From an uncultured Lachnospiraceae bacterium (lineage in GTDB: Bacteria > Bacillota > Clostridia > Lachnospirales > Lachnospiraceae), in contig CANRFJ010000003.1 of assembly GCA_947629865.1 (NCBI GenBank), positions 1-64,000 on the forward strand: a stretch of 64,000 nt of DNA, in the 5' to 3' direction. The position numbers were made by a program, and so were the translations under genes. Shown here one piece after another: positions 1-9,028 of the stretch (positions are counted from its first letter, which is position 1; every line of letters begins with the position of its first letter). Below the pieces are notes generated by a model, which saw nothing but the letters and a program-made list of their open reading frames with translations, did no database searches and had not been told where the DNA came from.

Positions 1-12
1 AAGGTTGAGAAT

Positions 13-34
13 CTGCCGGCGGCCTAGCTGGCAG
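13..34. other. Imperfect hairpin (ctgccggc-ggcctagct-ggcag core with outer GAGA/TCTC pairing) just downstream of the truncated ATPase ORF; possible mobile-element boundary
   Basis: Self-complementarity read directly; lies within 15 nt of the premature stop of the 46..879 ORF. Confidence 0.35.
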
Positions 35-45
35 AACCTCTCATT

Positions 46-879
46 TTATTTTGTACTAAATCTTGACATAAGACCATACTCTTCTTTTGATTTGGTTGAA
101 CCAATTTGCTCAGAAATATTTGAGATCAATTCCTTTTTAGCATTCTTTTCAGTCTCATCATCGATAATAATACTCTCATATTCCTCTATCTTGTTCTGAG
201 CATTTTCTATATTAGTCTTAGTTGCATTAATATCACTTCCGCTTGAAATAGTCCCTTTACTCAAATAAAGCTTACCAAGAACTGTAGTTTTCAGGTCGGT
301 ATTTCCAATATGACCGAGTGCAGACTCTAAAATATCTAAATCAAAAATAGAATACAATGCCTTGCGAAGATTTTTAGCAGAATCCCTTCCCTTTACTCTG
401 AGATCTGCTATCATATTCTCGCCGTCAAAGAAAAAATATTCTGACAATCCTGATGGAAGCAACTTTTCTATGGTCTCCTGCGGTCGTTCAATTCTCTTCC
501 AATTATCATCTGAATCCAAATGATTAAGTTCTAACTCTTCGTTGATAATAGATGAAGAATCTAATTCCTTGCGATAAGTAATTGTTCGGGTGAGAGAATA
601 CTTCTCATTCATATGTTCAAAATCTATTCGCCCCATTACTTGAAATGTAGAATTATATGCCTGCTCACTCTCAAAACTCAGGTTGTATAAAGTATCCGAA
701 GTCGTCTTATTGAAGTGGACAGAACCATAAAACACCCACTGAAAGAGTTGGTGTAGAGTAGTTTTTCCGTCTCCATTTTTACCGTAAATAATGGTTACTT
801 TCCCATCGGTAGAGCATTTTATTTCTCCGTATCCTTTAAAATTTCTGAAATTTTCAAACTCAATCCTACTAATCCTCAT
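46..879 (-). CDS. DndD/SMC-like AAA ATPase, N-terminal part only (probably truncated)
   Basis: N-terminal ISRIEFENFRNFKGYGEI and Walker A GKNGDGKTT; ORF stops at 277 aa in a coiled-coil-like region, no Walker B/signature half. Confidence 0.7.
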   Translation of the reverse strand: MRISRIEFENFRNFKGYGEIKCSTDGKVTIIYGKNGDGKTTLHQLFQWVFYGSVHFNKTTSDTLYNLSFESEQAYNSTFQVMGRIDFEHMNEKYSLTRTITYRKELDSSSIINEELELNHLDSDDNWKRIERPQETIEKLLPSGLSEYFFFDGENMIADLRVKGRDSAKNLRKALYSIFDLDILESALGHIGNTDLKTTVLGKLYLSKGTISSGSDINATKTNIENAQNKIEEYESIIIDDETEKNAKKELISNISEQIGSTKSKEEYGLMSRFSTK

Positions 880-1036
880 CAGGCACCTCCTTATCTAACT
901 CAGATAAAATCGAATTAACTATATCCGACTTATATTTATTGTCGCCACTTGAGCCTCTAAGTTTATCATTTACTACACCTCGTTCTTTCTCTTTGATAAA
1001 CTCTATCATATGCTCCTTAATCTGCTCGTCACTCAT
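869..1036 (-). CDS. small charged hypothetical protein in the defence-like operon
   Basis: Short ORF overlapping both neighbours, translationally coupled; MSDEQIKEHM start preferred. Confidence 0.5.
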   Translation of the reverse strand: MSDEQIKEHMIEFIKEKERGVVNDKLRGSSGDNKYKSDIVNSILSELDKEVPDED

Positions 1037-3074
1037 CAATCTCATCCTCCATTTCTTCGTAATCATATACAGCTACGTCTTCTTCTGACAAACCATATTG
1101 AACCAAAAGATTATCTAACTCGTCCATAGTTTCAGCATAATTTATAGACAATTTAGCATATTCTCTATAACGCCTAAGCTCAATCTTAGCCCACTCCACC
1201 ATGTCATTAGACGGCAGTACAACAACATCATAGATAACTGCACTCTTTTTATCATCATAAAGCCTAAGAATACGTCCCCTTCTCTGAACAAATTCCCGGT
1301 AATCGTCGTTACTCGAAAGAATCAATGCACTCTTTATTGATGGAATATTAATTCCCTCGTCCAAACATCTAATAGCCGCCAAAGCAGATATCTCGCCTTT
1401 GTTAAAGGCATCAACCAATTCCATTCTTTCCGTCATATTTTCCTGTGCAGTAAACTGGCTTGCTTTGTAATCCATATCATTTAACACACGTTTTACTTGT
1501 CTGATATGTCTTATTTCTTCGCCGGTATTATCATATAACCTTCCATCACCACAATAAACTACCACATGATCTTTTTCCTCAATCTTATTAACAAAATCAC
1601 CTATACCATCAATCTTTGCTTGTGCCATCGAAATAATCCTTAATCTATTTCTCAATGTCTTTGCAAGACTTTCGGGATCGATACACTTTCCGTTTCTAAA
1701 ATATGAAGCAATAATTCTCGACTGTTTCCTGAATCGTTCTTCCTCATCATCTGTAGCATATACGAATATCGGTTTATAATAATAAGGAACAAGAAACTTC
1801 TTATCCAGCGCTGTTTCTATTGGAAGATCAAATACCTGTCCACCAAAATATTTCATCAGTTCCTTTCCGGAAGTTGCACTTCGACCACTGTATGGCGTAG
1901 CACTCAATCCCAACATATATTTGTAATCGTTTTTTAATTCCTCACTTCTTTTAGTAAATCTATGCGCTTCGTCAACAATCAACAATTTATCTGAAGAATC
2001 TTTGCTTATAACATTTGTAAATCTGTCCAAATTGAAAGATACAATTGTTGAGATAATAATAATCTGAACATTTTTATTATATCTTTTATTAATAATTGCC
2101 TGACTTATCTTCTGACTCCATGAGGGATTCTCTGATGAAACCATTATAAGTACTGCATCGGGAAATGCTTTTCTTACGTCTTCTGCCCACTGTTTCACTA
2201 AGTGTTTATATGGAGCACATATCACTACAGTTGCAGAATGCTCTTCAAGTAACCTTTTAGCAGAATATATCGCAGTCCATGTCTTACCAGTACCTGTAGC
2301 CATAACATAAAACCCATGATAGTCATTATTAACCCACGCTTTAATTGCCTCTTCCTGATAATCTCTCAGCTTAATCCCTGTGTTACCTTGCTTTCGTGAA
2401 TTACTCCTGCGTTCCATAACCTGAAGCAAATGCTTTCTTGCTGACTCTTTGTATTCATATACTTCAACAAACTTATTCGTGCCATTCCACAACGAATCAA
2501 ATTCTTCCACTTCGTCATCAACACTGTCTTTTTGACCATCTATCCAGCTTTTCACAACACGGATTTTATCATAATTGTCTCTATATCCGTTTTTACTGGA
2601 ATTAGCCGATCCATAAAACGCAACTTTATTGCCATCAAAATCTTCAAGAATTCCTAACTTATCATGATAATCCCCAAGAGTCTTTGTCACTGCAATTCTT
2701 ATATCTAATACTCCTCTAGCTATCAATTCCGCCAGCAGTGCAAGTCTTGAATCATTAAAATTTTCAACTTCTTCCAGAAACTCTCTGCTAAACGCATTCC
2801 CAATAATACGCTCCTTTTCTTCATAGCCAAGATTGATTGCATCAATATCCTCATCATTTAACTTAGGACTGGCAATCATCTTAATATCGCCACCGTTCCT
2901 AACAAACGTAGGAATCCCATCTATAATAGTGTCAAAAACACCCGAAGAAAAATAACCGACACTTCTGTAATAATGATTAGTACATTTCAATGCCGGTATA
3001 ATCAAAGCATCTGCAATACCATCTTCTCCACAACTTATATAACTTCTTTTTATATCCATATCTTTATAATTCAT
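1029..3074 (-). CDS. PLD-like nuclease domain fused to SF2 DEAD/DEAH helicase
   Basis: N-terminal half includes DYHDKLGI...FYGSANSSKNG (HKD/PLD-like); helicase motifs MATGTGKTW, VDEAHR, LSATP, QRRGRILR. Confidence 0.85.
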   Translation of the reverse strand: MNYKDMDIKRSYISCGEDGIADALIIPALKCTNHYYRSVGYFSSGVFDTIIDGIPTFVRNGGDIKMIASPKLNDEDIDAINLGYEEKERIIGNAFSREFLEEVENFNDSRLALLAELIARGVLDIRIAVTKTLGDYHDKLGILEDFDGNKVAFYGSANSSKNGYRDNYDKIRVVKSWIDGQKDSVDDEVEEFDSLWNGTNKFVEVYEYKESARKHLLQVMERRSNSRKQGNTGIKLRDYQEEAIKAWVNNDYHGFYVMATGTGKTWTAIYSAKRLLEEHSATVVICAPYKHLVKQWAEDVRKAFPDAVLIMVSSENPSWSQKISQAIINKRYNKNVQIIIISTIVSFNLDRFTNVISKDSSDKLLIVDEAHRFTKRSEELKNDYKYMLGLSATPYSGRSATSGKELMKYFGGQVFDLPIETALDKKFLVPYYYKPIFVYATDDEEERFRKQSRIIASYFRNGKCIDPESLAKTLRNRLRIISMAQAKIDGIGDFVNKIEEKDHVVVYCGDGRLYDNTGEEIRHIRQVKRVLNDMDYKASQFTAQENMTERMELVDAFNKGEISALAAIRCLDEGINIPSIKSALILSSNDDYREFVQRRGRILRLYDDKKSAVIYDVVVLPSNDMVEWAKIELRRYREYAKLSINYAETMDELDNLLVQYGLSEEDVAVYDYEEMEDEIDE

Positions 3075-3081
3075 ATACTCA

Positions 3082-5706
3082 TCACCACTTGATATCAAAA
3101 TCTTCCATTATATAATCTTCCACAGCATCAATATCATTCAAGTCGATTGTCTGAACCATTTCACCGGAATCAGAATCTCCATAATCCTCCCTGTTAAATC
3201 TACCTATCCTAGAAACAACCGGGGACGATAATCTGAATTGATTTGATGTTGTATTAGCCTCAAGTTCCTTCCCCCATTTATTTATTACGCTATAAATCAA
3301 CCATTCATTCCACGGCACACATATAGAAGGCAGGTTATATATGCACTTAAGATTTGTAATCAATGCACTATTATCTATTTCTTCAAGTATTTGTTGTTCA
3401 ACTTCATTTGCAACATCAGAAGTAATACCTATATATTCTATTGTCGCCATCTCGTCCTTGTTAATCAGTAAATGTGTATCATTCCATCCGTTTAAGAACT
3501 TCAAAATATCATATACAAAATAATGATAATCTTTTGCTAGTCCCTGTAATTCTGTTATCTCAAATACTTCATTTGCTGATACATACTCCTGCAAAAGTTC
3601 TATCGGTTTATTTATATTGGTACCCTTTTCTGCTATGTACGGTCTTGCAAATTCGTATCTATCCTTATACAAATACTGTAACAAACTGAATAAGCTATAT
3701 TGATAAAAAATACCCAATCTATTAAGCATATCCTGATTGCCTTTTTGAATTAATGAAAATATTTCATCACAATGATGAGGCGTACCATCGTTTATAATCG
3801 CTCCAACAACCTTATCAATATACTTTTTATCATCGGCATAAAGATTAAGATTAGCACCATGTATATAAGATCCAAAATAGTTAATTATGTCATCATCAGC
3901 CAAAGCAATGCTAATCATTATTTCTGTAATTCCAGGATAAGCTTTTCTAATTTGTTCTTTTGTCACCGGATATTCTGATTTCTTTATGAACAACTGAATA
4001 TCCCTATACATCGAAAGGTTTTCACTGTCCTTGGATACATAATCCCTTCTAAAGAAAAGATCATTTTCATATTCTTCACGGAGAATTCCCTGAAGAAAAA
4101 ATCTATTATCTATGCCCTCCTCACGAAGCTCATTTTCAAATTCAAGGAAGATTTCATTCATAAAGAATATTCTTCTATCACTTTTCATGATGAATTCCCA
4201 AATCTTTTTTACAAGTTTGTTAGGAATTACAACATCATCTTTTACTTGATACTTTCCTCTTCCACATAAAATACACGTTCTTCCTATCGCAGCAGATATC
4301 GCCCTGTTCTTCTCAGGAAGTGAAACATCTCCAAATTCATTAATCAACAAAGATCTAAAACGTGCAAGTTCCGCATCATCATACACATTCATTCCGTCAG
4401 GATAATACCGTTTCATAACAATATTATACATCTTCTCAAGCGAAAGCTTATTTCTATGATAAATTGTACCTGAAACTTTATATTGCCTATCAATCTCTCT
4501 TTCAAAAATATCTATAGGAATATCATGCTCACCTATTGCTTTGTTTTTATATTCTTCAATAAGCGCAACATCTAATTCATCCGGCATTTTCTCCACATAA
4601 TCTCTTGCAAAATCAGTAATATCATCACCAACAATTATTACTGTATCCGTATCACGATCATACGAAAAGAACTCATCATCGGCACATTGTAATAAGTACA
4701 ACAAAACCTCTGTTATATCACCAAAATACTCTTGCAGTTCTGTTGACTCAATTATAGTTTCGCCATTAAACTCAGCAGACAATCTCGGAAGAAATTTTTT
4801 ATTTCTCTGCCATCGGCAAAATGGTTGAACTATCTTCTTCTCAATCTGACGCACTCGCTCTCTTGTAATCCCTAATTCACCACCTATCTCTTGCAATGTA
4901 CGTTTCCTCGCTCTAAGAAGAAGGACTCTCTCCGCATTCGCAGAACGTTCGTAAAATCCATTCAAAAAAGAGGTGAGCTCTTCTTTTAAATCATAAGAAG
5001 CCCATTTGACAAACTTTATTTTTTCTTCTGCCGAAATAACAGATGATATTGCTTTGTCAAATAGTGATCCAAACAAAACACTACCATCGTCACAATAGTT
5101 TCTAAATTCTTCACTTATAGACTCTCGCATAGGATAGACTTCATAATAAGGCTTAAGGTGATTGTTTATCTTTCCTTTTACAGAATCATATAACTTGTCT
5201 AGTTCTTTGTATCTTTCTATCTGCATAGCAAAACGTTTCAGCATACTAGAAATATCATATGCGAATGCTGGATTATCCCTGCACAGAATAATTAGATTAT
5301 AATCTAAAAGCTCAAATCCCCTCTTTAGTTCTTCAATAGTTCTTTGTTCGCACTCATTAACTCCTTCATACAATTTTTCCGTGAACTCTCCGGAATAAAT
5401 CATGTCTCTTCGATTTTTAATTCTGGATGTCATACAGATATCCATTTTTTCCATCGTCTCTTCTGTCTTTAAATCAAGTTTCTTGACATATTCTTCAATA
5501 TCATTTAAACTTAGCATTCCCAGATTTTTTATCATAGATAGTTTATCATATGACATAGCCAACAAACTATCAATTCCAAAAATACCTGCCCCTTTTAGAC
5601 AATTCGCTGTACGTATTCTAAGAGCCTCGAAGTCTATAGGCATACCTCTGTATAATTCGATATCTATATTATATTTTTCATATAAGACTTCGTTATCTAT
5701 AGTCAT
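3082..5706 (-). CDS. RNA polymerase alpha-CTD-like domain plus sigma-70 region 4-like HTH multidomain protein
   Basis: N-terminal LRIRTANCLKGAGIFGIDSLLAMSYDKLSMIKNLGMLSLNDIEEYVKKL resembles RpoA CTD; RTLQEIGGELGITRERVRQIEKKIVQPF is sigma region 4-like. Confidence 0.8.
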   Translation of the reverse strand: MTIDNEVLYEKYNIDIELYRGMPIDFEALRIRTANCLKGAGIFGIDSLLAMSYDKLSMIKNLGMLSLNDIEEYVKKLDLKTEETMEKMDICMTSRIKNRRDMIYSGEFTEKLYEGVNECEQRTIEELKRGFELLDYNLIILCRDNPAFAYDISSMLKRFAMQIERYKELDKLYDSVKGKINNHLKPYYEVYPMRESISEEFRNYCDDGSVLFGSLFDKAISSVISAEEKIKFVKWASYDLKEELTSFLNGFYERSANAERVLLLRARKRTLQEIGGELGITRERVRQIEKKIVQPFCRWQRNKKFLPRLSAEFNGETIIESTELQEYFGDITEVLLYLLQCADDEFFSYDRDTDTVIIVGDDITDFARDYVEKMPDELDVALIEEYKNKAIGEHDIPIDIFEREIDRQYKVSGTIYHRNKLSLEKMYNIVMKRYYPDGMNVYDDAELARFRSLLINEFGDVSLPEKNRAISAAIGRTCILCGRGKYQVKDDVVIPNKLVKKIWEFIMKSDRRIFFMNEIFLEFENELREEGIDNRFFLQGILREEYENDLFFRRDYVSKDSENLSMYRDIQLFIKKSEYPVTKEQIRKAYPGITEIMISIALADDDIINYFGSYIHGANLNLYADDKKYIDKVVGAIINDGTPHHCDEIFSLIQKGNQDMLNRLGIFYQYSLFSLLQYLYKDRYEFARPYIAEKGTNINKPIELLQEYVSANEVFEITELQGLAKDYHYFVYDILKFLNGWNDTHLLINKDEMATIEYIGITSDVANEVEQQILEEIDNSALITNLKCIYNLPSICVPWNEWLIYSVINKWGKELEANTTSNQFRLSSPVVSRIGRFNREDYGDSDSGEMVQTIDLNDIDAVEDYIMEDFDIKW

Positions 5707-5881
5707 AAATAGCACCTCATATCGTCAAAAGACTTCAGTTGCATACAATAATTTAAAATAATATTATCATATTTCGATTGATTTATCAATTTTCCTTACA
5801 GTTATTTTCAATTCAATTGCCTCCGACGCCCTGTCATTTCACGGAGAGACGGACAGTTCACAGCGCATGGGGACGCCGCCT

Positions 5882-8860
5882 TTATTGCAGCAGCCGGAGC
5901 ACTCCCTGCGTCATCTGGTTCGCCTGGCTGAGGAGGGAAGAAGCCGCCTGCACCAATATGTTGTGTTTTGAAAATTCAGCCGCCTCCTGCGCCATGTCTG
6001 CGTCCCTCAGTTTCGACTCCGCACTCTGAAGATTTTCTGCGGCATTTTTGTCATTGGCATATGCGAATTCAAGCCTGTTGGTAAATGCGCCGAAATCGCT
6101 TCTTATACTGCTTATTATTGCGATTGCCGTGTCCACGTCCGACAGCATCTGCTCCGAATTTTTGCGCGTCAATGTATCTCCCATTCCTATACCCAATGTG
6201 TACGTTGAAAATCCGTCCCAGTCAAGTACGATGCCCTGAAGTTTATTGGCGCCCGCCTGTATCCAGAACGCCCTTGTATCTTCGATGTAGAAATCAAATT
6301 GTGAGACTGTCGCCTGATTTTCTCGCTCATTTGCCGTATAATCCACATAATCATAATCGGTTGATTCCATGGCCACGGAGGTCTGATTGGCTATATTCTG
6401 CATGATCTGGTCGTAATAATCAGGCCATGAGGCAATGCGCCCCCTGACTTCCACATTGTATCTGACAGGCTCGCTTGTGTTCGGCCACTTCAGCGTTCCG
6501 TCCAGATTGTGATAATCGTAGTAATTATATCGCTTAAGTCCGCCCTTGCCGTCGTCTACAAATTCACCATTGGCATCTTCTATCTTATCCGCAAAAGGAG
6601 AGAGATCCTGTTTGAAATCATATGTATAACTCAGGTCAAATCCTCCCTTTCCGGTTTTCTTATCCGCCATTCTCACATCAATTGTACACGATTCCACCTC
6701 ATAGGGTTTCGTGTCAAATGAGCCAAGCGAATTATGGCGCTCGTCGCAGACGTAAAAACTGCTCCCGTCCGCTGCATATTGCTGGTAATGGAAGTCAAAC
6801 ACCGCCTCGTTCATTACATCTACCAATGCGTTCGCAAACTGTTCGCCGTAGGCGATTCCCTTATCCATCATAGATTTTATATCGACCATCAGTGTATAAT
6901 TATTCTGCCCGTCATTGAACATGGAGTAGCCATATCCGTCAGATGTTGTCTTGTCTGTATCTCCCCACACAAACAGCACGCTGTAGTGATTGTCGCAGGT
7001 AGCACATGTCGAGTTGAAACCCGTTCCAAGCAGGTCGTAAATCTCATAAGCCGTCCCCATGCCTGAAAAATCCAGTTCCACAGCGCTGTATGTCCCGCTC
7101 AGTCCCTGCGTGGAATTCATTTTCCCGTTGAAAACAAACTCTCCCTCCTGTATGCTGCCGCCCCCTATCACATCCTCTAACGTCGGAAACGAGGCGCTCT
7201 TGCCACTGAGAAGCGCCTGAACCTGCCGCGCTGTAAAATAACTCTCATAAGCGCGGGCCTTATCCTCTATCGTCTTCTGACTTGTCATCTGACTTGTGCC
7301 GAATGTGAGTTCTGGATCTCCGGATGCTTTGTTCGGAAATGTCAATACAAATTCATCCGTCGCCGCATCATAGGTGAGTGTACCGTTGGAAAAAGTTTCA
7401 GACTGGACATCAAAATTTCTTCCGAGCGCCGCCTCGTCATATATATCCACATTCACATTCTTACCTGTCATTCTGCCGTCCGTCAGACCGTTTCCCGCTG
7501 TAAATCCCATATTCAGATCATTATTTGTCCGGATCAGCGTATCTCTGAGGCTGGCGTCGTTGATTCCCTCAATTACAGAGTCAATACTGGTTTCGTCCAG
7601 CAGTTTAAAATCAAACTTAATGTCATAGCCATCTTCATTGAAACGGTATTCATACTGCTTCTTATCCGATATGTCTCCCATGGAATCCCAGGAGCGGATT
7701 CCCATATCCTCCCACGTTTTTTTGGAGCCCCGCACCTCGGCGCCGTCTGAGCCGTCCGCATTTACGGTGACAATCCATATGCCCGACTCGTCTGCTTTCA
7801 GCCGCATATCCATGTCGTGGTTATTTATCAGCATATTGTAGAGAGCGCTGTTGACGCGCAGACTACTGCCTTCGGAATGAATGATATCGACAGCCTGTTC
7901 AAAATCATATCCCGAATATTCGTTTACATACTTTCTCTCATATCTCGCATTGGCGGCGTCAATTCCGTTGATCACATCGTCGAGAGAATCAAATTCCGGA
8001 ATGTAAAAACAGCCTATTCCGTCTCCCGACTTGAAATGATAAAAGCCGCCTTCGCCGATATGATCCAGAATACTCTCATCATCTTCATTCAGGACGTCTC
8101 TCCAGTCGACGTGCTCCCCTGCAATATTTATGCCTTTCTCGTCTGCCGTAACGGGAAACGTGACCTTGATTTCCGGAGGCTTGCTGCCCTCTTTACACTC
8201 TATGTCAATCTTAAAAAATCCTCCGTCATAGCGGTATGTTCCCTCGTTAAACACAACCTCTCCCGTCACCGGATCTGTTTTGACCATATTGGGATTAATC
8301 TCTTTCCATGCTATTCGGGTGTCCTCTCCGCCGGTCGGCGTACTGAGTATGATTCCCCCGTAGGAATTCGGATCGTCCGGATCGCCGTTCGTCGCATCAA
8401 ATATTTTAACAACCTTAAACTCCCGACTGAACTCGATCTCATATGGAATCGCAAATATCTTCTTTTTGTTAAATTCTGTATCGCCGCTTATCCGGTTAAG
8501 CTCTTTTTTTAACTGCTTAATCTCGTCATTGATATTTCCCCTGTCCTCGTCCGTGCAGACATCGTTGGCAGCCTGAACCGACAGTTCCTTTATACGGCCG
8601 AGGATATTATGCACTTCATTGAGCGCCCCGTCTGCCGTCTGGCAGAAACTGATACCGTCCTGAACATTTTTGGCAGCCCGCTCAAGGCCCCGGATCTGTC
8701 CTCTTAATTTCTCTGAGATGGCCAGCCCCGCCGCATCATCTGCCGCACGGTTTATCCTGTAGCCTGACGAAAGCCGTTCCATGGCCTTGATTTTATTCCG
8801 GTTATTTATCTGAAAATTTCTGCTGACATAATCTGCCACTGCATTATATGCAATTATCAT
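5882..8860 (-). CDS. very large flagellin (992 aa) with conserved N/C termini and a long central domain
   Basis: N-term ERLSSGYRINRAADDAAGLAISEKLRGQIRGL, C-term DADMAQEAAEFSKHNILVQAASSLLSQANQMTQGVLRLL. Confidence 0.95.
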   Translation of the reverse strand: MIIAYNAVADYVSRNFQINNRNKIKAMERLSSGYRINRAADDAAGLAISEKLRGQIRGLERAAKNVQDGISFCQTADGALNEVHNILGRIKELSVQAANDVCTDEDRGNINDEIKQLKKELNRISGDTEFNKKKIFAIPYEIEFSREFKVVKIFDATNGDPDDPNSYGGIILSTPTGGEDTRIAWKEINPNMVKTDPVTGEVVFNEGTYRYDGGFFKIDIECKEGSKPPEIKVTFPVTADEKGINIAGEHVDWRDVLNEDDESILDHIGEGGFYHFKSGDGIGCFYIPEFDSLDDVINGIDAANARYERKYVNEYSGYDFEQAVDIIHSEGSSLRVNSALYNMLINNHDMDMRLKADESGIWIVTVNADGSDGAEVRGSKKTWEDMGIRSWDSMGDISDKKQYEYRFNEDGYDIKFDFKLLDETSIDSVIEGINDASLRDTLIRTNNDLNMGFTAGNGLTDGRMTGKNVNVDIYDEAALGRNFDVQSETFSNGTLTYDAATDEFVLTFPNKASGDPELTFGTSQMTSQKTIEDKARAYESYFTARQVQALLSGKSASFPTLEDVIGGGSIQEGEFVFNGKMNSTQGLSGTYSAVELDFSGMGTAYEIYDLLGTGFNSTCATCDNHYSVLFVWGDTDKTTSDGYGYSMFNDGQNNYTLMVDIKSMMDKGIAYGEQFANALVDVMNEAVFDFHYQQYAADGSSFYVCDERHNSLGSFDTKPYEVESCTIDVRMADKKTGKGGFDLSYTYDFKQDLSPFADKIEDANGEFVDDGKGGLKRYNYYDYHNLDGTLKWPNTSEPVRYNVEVRGRIASWPDYYDQIMQNIANQTSVAMESTDYDYVDYTANERENQATVSQFDFYIEDTRAFWIQAGANKLQGIVLDWDGFSTYTLGIGMGDTLTRKNSEQMLSDVDTAIAIISSIRSDFGAFTNRLEFAYANDKNAAENLQSAESKLRDADMAQEAAEFSKHNILVQAASSLLSQANQMTQGVLRLLQ

Positions 8861-9028
8861 GTTCTAACCTCCTGCCGTCGCACATATAGCAACTATACAT
8901 ACTCTTTTCCTCATTTTGCATAGTCTATATCGTAATGGGCATAGAGGTTTTTTACATTATTTAGGTAATCGGTCACAAGCCGTGTCAATTTGGTTACAAA
9001 CAGCACGGCTCCGCCTGCGCGGTGATTC

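Noticed and set aside
1-45. Integron attC site
   Set aside because: Hairpin lacks the RYYYAAC/GTTRRRY core arrangement.
7817-8512. 231-aa plus-strand ORF
   Set aside because: Antisense to the flagellin coding region; no domain support.
5882-8860. Flagellinolysin-type protease flagellin
   Set aside because: No HExxH motif found in the central region.
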